Shown here piece by piece: positions 1-7,769 of a stretch of 55,358 nt of DNA (its first letter is position 1; each line of letters starts with the position of its first letter). The stretch spans positions 1 to 55,358 of the forward strand of contig JAFPVC010000027.1 of assembly GCA_017413085.1 (NCBI GenBank), written 5' to 3'. The notes below the pieces were generated by a model. That model was not told where the DNA came from. It saw only the letters and a list, made by a program, of their open reading frames with translations, and made no database searches. The position numbers were made by a program, and so were the translations under genes. The stretch comes from Prevotella sp. Its GTDB lineage: Bacteria; Bacteroidota; Bacteroidia; Bacteroidales; Bacteroidaceae.

Positions 1-661
1 CCAGAGAGTACTCGTCAAGTCTCATGGCTTCTTTCAGTTTTACATAATCATTCGTTGTGTATCTATTATCCTTTACATATCCATTCGATTTAAGAATTTT
101 GTTCATCATTGAATCGATTTCTGTACATGATAGAATAATGATGTTTCTTAATGTGTTTCCATAAGAATCTTTGTTGTCTATTGTAGGTTCGATAACCCTA
201 AACACTTTTTTTAATTCTTCGAGAATAAGTTCAAGCTGTCGTAAATGACTTAAATACTCATTCCTATAATACCATATAGATATGTCATCATAACTATCTG
301 ATAAGGGCATCCCATCATGTACTAAATGAAAACGCTGTAATTTGTGAGAAATAACTGGCCGATAGATGTTTCTGTAGTACTCTCCAATATTATGATTAGA
401 TTTATGTTCAATGATTTGATATTTAAAATCCAGCTTCAAGCCAAGTTGTTCTGGTCGATTTGAAAGAAAATCTTCTATACTATCATATAGATCTCCATTT
501 TCTTTTTTTGTTGGAATACAAAATCTTACCCCGTCATCCAAAGATAGCCATTCTAATTTGCCATTTGAACATGAAAACAACAAGTCAAATGAATAATTTG
601 ACAAAATTGGATTACTGTCGTCAGCTACTATACTGTAGATATAAACACCATCAGCTTTCAT
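1..661 (-). CDS. Partial gene of unknown function, last gene of the defence operon
   Basis: The minus strand is open from an ATG at 661 to the window edge, giving at least 220 residues without a stop; the 3' end lies outside. The start follows the upstream gene's stop by 28 bases. The first 100 residues look globular and beta-rich (starting MKADGVYIYSIVADD). The rest is helical with a run LRQLELILEELKKVF and a later segment with NTLRNIIILSCTEIDSMMNK. I do not recognise a named family. Its place behind restriction and TIR-like genes suggests a defence role, which is inference. The codons are AT-rich like the rest of this operon. Confidence 0.7.
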   Translation of the reverse strand, partial: MKADGVYIYSIVADDSNPILSNYSFDLLFSCSNGKLEWLSLDDGVRFCIPTKKENGDLYDSIEDFLSNRPEQLGLKLDFKYQIIEHKSNHNIGEYYRNIYRPVISHKLQRFHLVHDGMPLSDSYDDISIWYYRNEYLSHLRQLELILEELKKVFRVIEPTIDNKDSYGNTLRNIIILSCTEIDSMMNKILKSNGYVKDNRYTTNDYVKLKEAMRLDEYSL

Positions 662-689
662 TCTTAAATACTTGAATTTGTAACAAGTC

Positions 690-1319
690 TTATTCTTCAA
701 ACGGATAAGTTTCGTCGTAAATGTCGCTCAGAAGTTTCTCTTTATAGAGCCAATGGGCACCAGGGGCAATGTGCTTGACCTTATAGCCTTTCAGCTTTGC
801 AGAAAGCGCACTGATGGAAGCTTCTTCTCCCTCATAGCAGACTTTCCGCTCCGATACAATCGTAACGGAAACGGTTGGGTCGTCTTTCCATACAAGCACA
901 TCACCCTTTTGCATTCCCATTTCGTAGAAGTTGAGCGGTGGACGGTGAATCTGTGCCTTTGCCGATGCAGCCTTGTCGTCGTCGGTGAGGTCGTTTTCTA
1001 TCTCGTCACTCACTTCTTCCGTCACGTCGGTATGGTGGAATAGTTCAAGAATGGCCTTTGCCTGCTCCACCTGAATACGGAAGAACTCACGGTTAGCGTT
1101 TATCCGTTGCGGGGCAAAAGCCATGTGCAGGGCTTTCTCAATCTTGGCGCAGTCGCCTTTCTTCACCTTGCAAGCAAACTGGCACTCAAAGGGAACGGGA
1201 ACGCCCGTCGTATAGAGTTCCTTCATCCTCTTGTCTATATCTTCCTGTGTCGTCATGCCAATCTTCACAAGGCCGGGCATTACAGGATTGGTTAAAAGAT
1301 AAACTATTCCGTATTCCAT
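690..1319 (-). CDS. GIY-YIG (T5orf172/MUG113-type) protein with RAMA-like C-terminus
   Basis: The first 95 residues match the T5orf172/MUG113 branch of GIY-YIG nucleases: G-I-V-Y at residues 4-7, LVKIGMTT near 17-24, and a later NREFF. GIY-YIG domains cut DNA with a Tyr/Arg/Glu active site. Residues 130-209 (GDVLVWKDDPTVSVTIV ... ISALSAKLKGY ... WLYKE) resemble the RAMA domain, proposed to read modified DNA in restriction systems. The middle, around residues 97-125, is acidic and probably a linker. The gene starts 9 bases after the TIR-like gene and belongs to the same operon. The N-terminal assignment is firm; the RAMA call is moderate. A nuclease guided by base modification would fit the neighbouring methyltransferase. 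Confidence 0.82.
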   Translation of the reverse strand: MEYGIVYLLTNPVMPGLVKIGMTTQEDIDKRMKELYTTGVPVPFECQFACKVKKGDCAKIEKALHMAFAPQRINANREFFRIQVEQAKAILELFHHTDVTEEVSDEIENDLTDDDKAASAKAQIHRPPLNFYEMGMQKGDVLVWKDDPTVSVTIVSERKVCYEGEEASISALSAKLKGYKVKHIAPGAHWLYKEKLLSDIYDETYPFEE

Positions 1320-1328
1320 AATTAATAT

Positions 1329-2084
1329 TTATTCTACGCTAATATCGTCAGATGTCACTTTATATCCACATTCTTTTAATTCATGAGCCAATTTGTGTTT
1401 CCAGTCTTCATTAACAGAGCAATGTACAACACCGCTTATGTCACTTGGAATTTCTATATTATCATCTTCAAGCAGTAAAAACATGTTTGATCGTTTAATA
1501 CGAGCCATAAAATAACCCATTTCAAGAATGACATTTTGTCTCGCACGAGGTTTGTAATTCACTTCTAAATTTGCTTTTCCTGTATCATCAGCAGTCATTA
1601 GTATTATTGCGTAATTAACTTTTGAACTCTTCGCTTCAAATTTCTCAATGATGGTCTTACCTCTATTTGCTTGTTCACTCAAAATGATGGGTTTCAATCC
1701 CATTTCATATAGAACAGCCTTAACTTCTGTACGCAAATTTTTATTATGACCATGAACAATGAAAACCTCATTACTTTTGGGCTTGGCTGTTCCATTATTA
1801 GAACTTGGCAAATCCTCTTCTTGTGGCAATGCTTTCAAGACAGCCAACATGTCATCAATATAATTAATATCAAATCGACCATTATGCCCAAAATTTACTA
1901 CTGCTATGTTGAATCCTGAAAGAGTGTACTTATTTAGTTTCAATGAATCTACATAAAATGCACATTTATTTTTCCAAATGGATGCCTTTTCTTTTAGCGA
2001 TTCACTTAAAGCCTTACTTCGATTCTTAGAAATAGCATTCCTAATTTCCGTTCCCTTTTCTATAAGTTCTTTCAAGTTGCTCAT
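1329..2084 (-). CDS. TIR-like nucleotide-binding protein (PF10137, CAP12/PycTIR type)
   Basis: Residues 105-235 carry the hallmarks of the TIR-like family called CAP12/Pycsar effector TIR: VFIVHGHN at 107-114, a GLKPIILSEQ strand-turn, the run YAIILMTADDTG, and ARQNVILEMGYF at 181-192, where Glu188 is the likely catalytic glutamate. Family members studied experimentally degrade NAD+ when activated during phage infection. Residues 1-100 are helical and probably sense or bind a partner; there is no recognisable cyclic-nucleotide sensor. No cyclase gene lies nearby. The start ATG follows the DUF262 gene by 12 bases. Its AT-rich codons match its operon neighbours. The TIR-like call is strong; NADase activity is inferred. 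Confidence 0.88.
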   Translation of the reverse strand: MSNLKELIEKGTEIRNAISKNRSKALSESLKEKASIWKNKCAFYVDSLKLNKYTLSGFNIAVVNFGHNGRFDINYIDDMLAVLKALPQEEDLPSSNNGTAKPKSNEVFIVHGHNKNLRTEVKAVLYEMGLKPIILSEQANRGKTIIEKFEAKSSKVNYAIILMTADDTGKANLEVNYKPRARQNVILEMGYFMARIKRSNMFLLLEDDNIEIPSDISGVVHCSVNEDWKHKLAHELKECGYKVTSDDISVE

Positions 2085-2096
2085 ACTAAATCCTCC

Positions 2097-3296
2097 CTAT
2101 CTATTCCCTTTAGCCCTGTTATGTGTCTTACACAACATTTGGCAGTTTTCTATATCTGTACTGCCGCCCTTGCTCCATGCGGTTACATGGTCGGCATCCA
2201 TTTCTTCCAGTTTCCAGATGCGCTGGCGGTTGGCATCGTGACCAATGGCGCAGTAGGGGCAATTGCTAACGCCCTCGGCCTTTGCCTTATCGGTTTGTTG
2301 CTGATATACTTTGCGCATGGTTGGTTTGTCGAACAAGCGGACATTCAACAGCTTTGTATCTTGACAACCACCAAGCACATATTCAAACACGCCTCGGTGA
2401 TTCCCTACGAAATCATCATGCATTAATTCGCGCACTTTTTGCGACAGTTCCGTATGGTTCAATGGCAGAGAATGGAAACGCTCGTAGAGTTCGCCCCAGT
2501 TCAAGCCTTGCATTTCGTCATAGACATCATCAAACTTGCTATCCACCCAATCTATTACGGTGTTGAAATAGGTCCTTATCTCACTGATGTCCTCGTCACG
2601 ACGATGGGCAGACATATAGGCACTTACTTTATCCTTTGCGTCCATATTCCGACTTACCCATTCCAAGGCAGTTGCTAAGAACTGCTGTCGGTTGGCTGGT
2701 CCTTTTACATAGCTTTCCCAACGCTGAATATTGGCGTTTTGTGAGTTACTGAACTCCGCTTTGCATAGTGTAACAAATGGCCCACTGAACACGGCGTTCA
2801 ATTCCTCTTGATGATTAAGAGGAATGCCTGCGATGTTAATTGTCTTAAACCATTCTTTGATTTCCTCCTCGGCATGTTCGCCCTCGCCTTCACAAATATA
2901 GATTAACAACTTAGTTTGAAGAATCTTCTGTTGCTGCCCTTCATTCAGACCGTCAAAAATCTGTTCTAAGTCATTAATCTTAACAGCAAACTTGTTCTTA
3001 ATGAAACGACCAAGCGAAGTGATGCGTTGCTGACCATCGAGAACTTCCAATTCAGTTTGAGGTGACTGATAGTCTTTGTTGCGGTTGAAGTATATCAGCC
3101 CAAGCGGATAGCCTTTCAACACAGATTCAATCACAGCAACGTCGCGTTTGCCGTCGGCATAAATGTAGTTACGCTGATACTCTGGCTGAATAGTCAACTG
3201 ACCAGCCAAGCCATAGAGACCTTTGCCCTCCAGTTCGTTATACTCAAAACCGTCGCAAATCTGCTCAACGGTGTAGATTTTCAATTCTGTCTTCAT
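2097..3296 (-). CDS. DUF262 and HNH nuclease, restriction partner of the EcoRI-type methyltransferase
   Basis: The N-terminal half is a DUF262 (GmrS-like, ParB/Srx-fold) domain with the signature DGQQR at residues 87-91 and PEYQRNYIY at 38-46. The C-terminus from about residue 346 is an HNH zinc nuclease: CPYC, then ADHVTAWSKGG, and CKTHN close to the end, supplying the metal and catalytic histidines. DUF262 proteins such as GmrSD and BrxU couple nucleotide binding to cleavage of modified DNA. The ATG overlaps the stop of the methyltransferase gene by 4 bases, so the two are translationally coupled. Whether it cuts unmethylated or modified DNA cannot be told from sequence. Confidence 0.88.
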   Translation of the reverse strand: MKTELKIYTVEQICDGFEYNELEGKGLYGLAGQLTIQPEYQRNYIYADGKRDVAVIESVLKGYPLGLIYFNRNKDYQSPQTELEVLDGQQRITSLGRFIKNKFAVKINDLEQIFDGLNEGQQQKILQTKLLIYICEGEGEHAEEEIKEWFKTINIAGIPLNHQEELNAVFSGPFVTLCKAEFSNSQNANIQRWESYVKGPANRQQFLATALEWVSRNMDAKDKVSAYMSAHRRDEDISEIRTYFNTVIDWVDSKFDDVYDEMQGLNWGELYERFHSLPLNHTELSQKVRELMHDDFVGNHRGVFEYVLGGCQDTKLLNVRLFDKPTMRKVYQQQTDKAKAEGVSNCPYCAIGHDANRQRIWKLEEMDADHVTAWSKGGSTDIENCQMLCKTHNRAKGNR

Positions 3297-4402
3297 ACTG
3301 ATTGCTTTTTACGGATTAGTATTCTTTCGTACAATCTGACAAGTTCACCATCACGCTCTACATATAAACGAGGGCCTCCATTCAGTTTGCCAAGTTTTTC
3401 CCTGATAATATCCATGTTTGCAAGTTCCAGTCCTATACCAAGAATTTCAAATTGATCTGGACAATACTTGTCAAGGAAAGAGATTGGAACACCCATTGCA
3501 CCGTTATAATCACATGGTATTGCATCCGTATATGGTACTTCTATTCCTTCAAAGTTAACATAAGGCTCATACTCTTTCTTTCCTCTTATTTCTTTATGTT
3601 TGCTGTGCTTGAAATTATCAGCCATAGTCATAAGCCGTAAAGGTTGATGTCGACGCCCATGGTCTATGTTAGTATACCAACAGCAATTACGGAACTTTAC
3701 AAGCCCTGTCGTTTCATCATAAACACCATCTGCATATTCGTTGCGAACAGCGGCTATTCGGAAGTAAGCATTGCCACTTTGGAAACCATTTCCAAGCCAT
3801 ATTTTATTTTCTTTAATTAAAGGAAACACTTCTTTGTACATCGCTGCATTCATGTTGCCTATAATGATAAATTGCTTTCCAGCCTCCACCAACCAAGCCA
3901 CGAACTCACGGAACAGCGAGAAAGGCGGATTAGTTACAATGATGTCTGCCTCGTCACGCAGTTTGCGTATCTCCTTGCTACGGAAATCACCGTCACCCTC
4001 CAGATACTGCCACTGCAAATCTTCGATGTTGATACGATTGTCGCCCGTTACATCACGCTCAAGCACGAATATCTTTCCATGCGTCTTACTTTTGTCTGCG
4101 TTGAAATGCGGTTGCTCAGTTTCAAAGAGTGTCGGTTGGTATGGCATTTTGTACTTCTTGCTTTCAGGGGCATAGCTTGTGGAAATCAGTTTCTTCAATC
4201 CCAATAGTTCAAAGTTCTGAGCAAAGAACTTAGTAAAGTTACTCCACTCTGGGTCGTCGCAAGGCAGGAGCACCGTCTTGCCACGAAATACATTCGGGTC
4301 ATAGTCCAGATAGGCGTTTATTTCCTTCTGAATATCGGGATATTGCGTATAGAACTCGTCGTTCTTTGCCTTCTTCGCATTTGCTAAATTCGTATTTGCC
4401 AT
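3293..4402 (-). CDS. Adenine-specific DNA methyltransferase, EcoRI methylase family
   Basis: This 369-residue protein matches the M.EcoRI family (PF13651). The N-terminal NDEFYTQYPDI and LLPCDDPEWSNF regions form the cofactor fold, and the catalytic NPPFSLFREFV motif lies near residue 157. The family transfers a methyl group from S-adenosylmethionine to adenine N6. A later segment (GNGFQSGNAYFRI ... CCWYTNI) fits the family's target-recognition half. It starts 79 bases after the PD-(D/E)XK-like gene and overlaps the DUF262-HNH gene by 4 bases. No EcoRI-like endonuclease is present, so the DUF262-HNH protein is the likely partner. The recognition site cannot be predicted here. Confidence 0.9.
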   Translation of the reverse strand: MANTNLANAKKAKNDEFYTQYPDIQKEINAYLDYDPNVFRGKTVLLPCDDPEWSNFTKFFAQNFELLGLKKLISTSYAPESKKYKMPYQPTLFETEQPHFNADKSKTHGKIFVLERDVTGDNRINIEDLQWQYLEGDGDFRSKEIRKLRDEADIIVTNPPFSLFREFVAWLVEAGKQFIIIGNMNAAMYKEVFPLIKENKIWLGNGFQSGNAYFRIAAVRNEYADGVYDETTGLVKFRNCCWYTNIDHGRRHQPLRLMTMADNFKHSKHKEIRGKKEYEPYVNFEGIEVPYTDAIPCDYNGAMGVPISFLDKYCPDQFEILGIGLELANMDIIREKLGKLNGGPRLYVERDGELVRLYERILIRKKQSV

Positions 4403-4481
4403 ATTAATTGCTCAGTATCGTAAAAACTACGTAGTTACAACTATTTCCTAAGATCATAACGACTCATAGTGAAATCTGCCG

Positions 4482-5072
4482 CTATAACATTTTACCAATA
4501 GGTATTATTTCCCCTGCTTCAAAATAGAGAAGAGGCATACCTGTTTCATCAATAATTGCCTTACCTTTCAACAGGTTCAGTAAAAAATGATAAGGAGAAA
4601 ACCCGTTGCCACGCTCATCATTTATCTGCCGACGAAGGCGGGCTTTACGGTGGGCTTCATCAGAAATTGGCTGGGAAACAACTATTCCTTTTTCTGTATA
4701 AGAAGTCATATCAATTGCACTTTTTGATGCAATTGACCACAAATGATGCTGGCTGTCTGTGATTTGAGCTCTTGCTTTTAGAACATTATTGGTAGAACAA
4801 GTTGACTTCAATTCAAAATAACCAATAAATTTGTTTTTCTCGTCAATGGCTATGATACCGTCACACACAAAAGCATGTGGATTATTGGCAATAGAATCAC
4901 GTTCTAAAGCTAACAAGCTCTTATTGATTTTCAGAATATCCACACCTATGTGCTCAATGATGATCTCACGCGTAGCAGCCCCCTTTTCATCCTCTTCGAT
5001 CACCGTTTGCGTGTTGCTTAGAGAGAAGTGCTCTGGCGTATAAATCTTTGTTAGTTTATCATATAGTTCCAT
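4482..5072 (-). CDS. PD-(D/E)XK-like protein paired with the ATPase
   Basis: A 196-residue protein with no close named match. The central segment has a nuclease-like arrangement: Asp71 in CDGIIAID, then Glu87-Leu-Lys89 in GYFELKST, and a glutamine in the following helix (RAQITDSQ). This is the D...ExK pattern of PD-(D/E)XK nucleases. The gene begins 6 bases after the ATPase stop, so the two are surely co-transcribed and probably act together. Pairs of an ABC-type ATPase and a nuclease are common in phage defence (Septu and PARIS are examples with other nuclease folds). Nuclease activity is inference from the motif. Confidence 0.72.
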   Translation of the reverse strand: MELYDKLTKIYTPEHFSLSNTQTVIEEDEKGAATREIIIEHIGVDILKINKSLLALERDSIANNPHAFVCDGIIAIDEKNKFIGYFELKSTCSTNNVLKARAQITDSQHHLWSIASKSAIDMTSYTEKGIVVSQPISDEAHRKARLRRQINDERGNGFSPYHFLLNLLKGKAIIDETGMPLLYFEAGEIIPIGKML

Positions 5073-5078
5073 TGCTGC

Positions 5079-6296
5079 TTAGTCCTCCATGTATTGTTCT
5101 ATTAAGTCATCCACTCGCTCTTGTCGATTGATGATTTCATGGAAAGTTGTAAAGGGGATTCCATTACTAATATTCTGTTCCTCAATGATAACACTGTCAC
5201 CTTGCACCTTAAAATAGTAAGCACCCATCTGCTCATAGTCAAGATATAGGTTCTCACTTTCCTGATTATCATTACAATACTGCCTAAACTTTTCTGGATT
5301 CTTGCGGCGAAGATTCCCCAAACGTATCAGCTGGTTGAAGCGACCAAGGATGAAATCACTATGGGTGGTTATTTGGAATTGCACACCACGGTTGAAACAG
5401 CGGGCTATCAAATCTGCCACCAAATCTTGACTTTTGGGATGAACATGCGCTTCTGGCTCTTCGAAAAGCAGAGAGTAAGCACTGATATTCAATTCTGATT
5501 GTAACAGCAACAACAATGGTGCTAATTCCTTTACGGACGAAGCAGCTGCACTGATAGGTATGGATGTGCCTGTTGGAAGACGCAAAAAAGTTTGACCGTC
5601 TCTTAATTCAATTTCTCCATTAGTTAGTCGCCTCATCATACTTTGGAAAAACTGGTCATTTGGGAGCTTCCTTGGACGGACAGAAGATACCCAGTCATTA
5701 AAATCTACGAAACTCTCGTACATTCCAATCCCTTGAAATGCTGACTTAGCATTTTTTGCTCCCATGAATGCAGCCCTTGCTGGTGGCATCAAATAGGGTA
5801 TCACGGTTTTGTTGAATATGATAGAGGAAAAGTAATGGTTCAATGCATGAGCATAGATATGCGTCCAATCAGAAAAGTCGTTAGGGAAAAAAGAAGATGC
5901 CCCATTGACATTGACCCGTCTGAGGTAACTTTCCAATGATGTATTCACTTTTATGACTAGATCATCAGGCAAATCAAAAGTATAGGTTACGTCACAAGAG
6001 AATTCTTTGTTACCTAAAAGATAGCCAAGATATTGTGATGCATCTCGATTCATCCACAACCTAAGGTCTTGGAATTTGAATGCAAAACCATTATTTTTAT
6101 TTTCTCCCAATGCTTGGATTTTATCCTCAACAAAATATTTTATCCTGTCATTTGCCAGGACACTATACACATGGTATATCAAGAATGCAGTATAACTTTT
6201 ACCTAATCCCGAATCACCCGTGAAAACCATCATTGGTTTCACATTTATTACCGCATCACGTATGCGACCTAATTCATTGATATATATTTTAAGCAT
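5079..6296 (-). CDS. ABC/OLD-like AAA ATPase, first gene of the defence operon
   Basis: The protein of about 405 residues has a Walker A GDSGLGKS at residues 27-34, a Walker B SLLFEEPEAHVHP in the last third, and an H-loop ITTHSDFILGRF, the layout of SMC/RecF/OLD-type ATPases (AAA_15/AAA_21). The long insert between A and B should form the arm. I place the start at ATG 6296. A longer TTG start at 6320 would overlap the -7 box at 6318-6325, so it cannot be used by that promoter. The next gene follows by 6 bases. Related ATPases sense phage or broken DNA and license a nuclease partner. It could also be an overcoming-lysogenisation type protein, but no Toprim domain is present. Confidence 0.87.
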   Translation of the reverse strand: MLKIYINELGRIRDAVINVKPMMVFTGDSGLGKSYTAFLIYHVYSVLANDRIKYFVEDKIQALGENKNNGFAFKFQDLRLWMNRDASQYLGYLLGNKEFSCDVTYTFDLPDDLVIKVNTSLESYLRRVNVNGASSFFPNDFSDWTHIYAHALNHYFSSIIFNKTVIPYLMPPARAAFMGAKNAKSAFQGIGMYESFVDFNDWVSSVRPRKLPNDQFFQSMMRRLTNGEIELRDGQTFLRLPTGTSIPISAAASSVKELAPLLLLLQSELNISAYSLLFEEPEAHVHPKSQDLVADLIARCFNRGVQFQITTHSDFILGRFNQLIRLGNLRRKNPEKFRQYCNDNQESENLYLDYEQMGAYYFKVQGDSVIIEEQNISNGIPFTTFHEIINRQERVDDLIEQYMED

Positions 6297-6317
6297 TGAT
6301 GTATGAGGTTTTGTTTG

Positions 6318-6325
6318 CAAAGATA
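6318..6325 (-). promoter_or_regulatory. Promoter -7 box of the defence operon
   Basis: On the minus strand the octamer TATCTTTG matches the Bacteroidetes -7 consensus TAnnTTTG. It lies about 20 bases before the chosen ATPase start, so the leader is very short. I see no clear TTTG at -33. Confidence 0.65.
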
Positions 6326-6388
6326 CTTCTTTTTTATGAGAATTAAACTATTTTCTTCCATAATTACACATTAATTTATTAATATGAA

Positions 6389-6511
6389 CTATTTTCTATT
6401 TGTGAGCAAGTCAATCCAAAAGGGTTGCGACTCACCCCTCTCATATCCTCTGCCTTTCCACCGCTCTGCAAATTCAGCTGCAGCCATAGCCATTTGTTTT
6501 TCTGTTTTCAT
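6389..6511 (-). pseudogene. Relic of an MmeI-like (Type IIL) restriction enzyme N-terminus
   Basis: A 40-codon minus-strand frame encodes AAAEFAERWKGRGYERGESQ followed by PFWIDLL, then stops. This is the signature of the very N-terminus of MmeI-like single-chain restriction-methyltransferases, which are usually around 900-1000 residues. Everything after the first 37 residues is missing; the DNA continues directly into the promoter side of the defence operon. It suggests that the current operon, or a deletion, replaced an older restriction gene at this site. It might still be translated as a short peptide, but function is unlikely. Confidence 0.72.
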
Positions 6512-6596
6512 ATCGCTTGCCTTAGGGTTTCATATTACTAAAGTTTCCCACCCTTAGAAATCTCCGATAAAATAACGGTTTCTCGAAAATTTGTTG

Positions 6597-6604
6597 TATA
6601 TTTG
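6597..6604 (+). promoter_or_regulatory. Promoter -7 box of the transposase relic
   Basis: TATATTTG fits TAnnTTTG and sits 46 bases before the ATG at 6650 of the transposase fragment. Confidence 0.45.
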
Positions 6605-6649
6605 TATTCGCTAAAGTACAATAGACACAGCAAATTAACAAGAACTGTT

Positions 6650-6937
6650 ATGAATGCAAAATTAGACAAAATTTCTGAGTTGAGCAACATTTTGTGCGAA
6701 AAAGACAGTCTTGGCAGGAAAATTGTTGCCGTAGGTCGTGAGTTCAGCCTTGGCATGCTGATGCGCCAGGCACATATCATCAAGGAGCAGGGTGTGCCAT
6801 GTTCCGTATTTCTGCTGTACCTTGTTCTTATCCACCTGCTTGATGTCAGTCTGTTCCGTTTCTACAAGACCAAGTGGTTTGGGCTGCTGAGTGCTGAGAT
6901 TGGGAAGAGTTACTTAGCGCAACCGAGGTACAACTGA
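6650..6937 (+). pseudogene. N-terminal fragment of a transposase
   Basis: From ATG 6650 the frame reads MNAKLDKISELSNILCEKDS, then a hydrophobic stretch VFLLYLVLIHLLDVSLFRFY. This resembles the N-terminal region of IS4-superfamily transposases common in Bacteroidetes. The coding look ends near 6880 and the frame stops at 6937 without any DDE catalytic region. A further short open stretch at about 7020-7144 (FLLSFDWQIGFSLLTEVVKS) may be another piece of the same decayed element, but I cannot assign it. The family call is tentative; the truncation is plain. Confidence 0.5.
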
Positions 6938-7474
6938 CGAACGAAGTAAGAGCAGAACCAAACTCGTTTGAGTTATGCCGAGTCGTGACGGAAGAAAACG
7001 GAGTTAAGGTCGGTACAAATGACCCCATTTTGATGCATTTTCTTCTCTCTTTTGACTGGCAAATAGGCTTCTCTTTGCTCACCGAAGTTGTCAAAAGCTC
7101 AAAATGGCTAAAAATAGACTGTCAAATAATCTTAATAGTTTGTTAAATGTTGCTGACGTTTTACTGCTTGTTTTGCTCTGTAAAACTCAAAGAATCGCCC
7201 TTTTCAACAGATGACGATTTTTGTACCGTTCATCTTCGTGGTTATTATATTAATGCTTGTGTATCAATCACTTGCAAAAGCCTAAAACAATCCCACATGA
7301 ATACTTCACCAACAACTTCCGAAAAGTGTTACTTTTACACACAAAACGGAACTTAACAGTGTAAAAGACAGCATAGAGGCTGGAGTTATGTTCTGCTCCA
7401 GCCTCGTTTATTTTGTCATAACTTCTCTTGCGTACGCATACATTGCACTGAAACCCAAAGCATTACACATGGTA
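6938..7474. other. Intergenic region without a supported gene
   Basis: About 540 bases hold a possible transposase scrap (7020-7144) and the hairpin at 7376-7405. The open frames here have no protein-like character. No tRNA, riboswitch or CRISPR structure is visible. Confidence 0.5.
7376..7405. terminator. Hairpin terminator
   Basis: A perfect 10-base stem (GAGGCTGGAG / CTCCAGCCTC) with a 10-base loop, followed on the plus strand by GTTTATTTTG. It would shield the susC promoter region from upstream reading. Confidence 0.7.
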
Positions 7475-7545
7475 ATACCATAAAGAGGGTATGCAGAATA
7501 ACTAACAAAGGGGATTTCACAGGTGGGAAAAACTGAGTAATTTTG
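7475..7545 (+). promoter_or_regulatory. Tandem operator and promoter of susC
   Basis: The distal site ATACC-N8-GGTAT lies at 7475-7492. Five bases later comes a second, looser site ATAAC-N8-GGGAT at 7498-7515. Exactly 22 bases then lead to the -7 box TAATTTTG at 7538-7545, with a GGGAAAAA run in between. The same layout with the same spacings precedes susD and two double-OsmC units. There is no TTTG at the usual -33 place, which the proximal site covers, so an activator is likely. The 165 bases from about 7460 to 7620 are a near-copy of the susD leader. Confidence 0.8.
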
Positions 7546-7643
7546 CACTCAGAAATCAGTGACGTGCACCAGTCTGACGACTGACGTTCACTATTTCTTC
7601 ATGCGAAGAAGCACTCAGAAATCAAAAACAAATAAATAAAGTT

Positions 7644-7691
7644 ATGGCAGAATTAAAGGAGATTACAATGATGAAACGAATGTGTTGCTGA
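7644..7691 (+). CDS. Possible 15-codon leader ORF upstream of susC
   Basis: ATG at 7644 opens MAELKEITMMKRMCC and stops at 7691, inside the transcribed leader of susC. It could be a leader peptide, but nothing beyond an open frame supports it and the susD leader has no counterpart. Confidence 0.18.
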   Translation: MAELKEITMMKRMCC

Positions 7692-7769
7692 CAGGCAACA
7701 AAGAGAAGATTTTTATTGACAGTTTGAATCAACAACATTAACAAAAACTTGAAAAAACTGATTGTATTT

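Noticed and set aside
7475-7515. The tandem operator as a classical OxyR site (ATAG-N7-CTAT twice)
   Set aside because: Half-site spacing is N8 between 5-base halves with a 23-base pitch, not the OxyR/LysR T-N11-A geometry, so the regulator is left unnamed.
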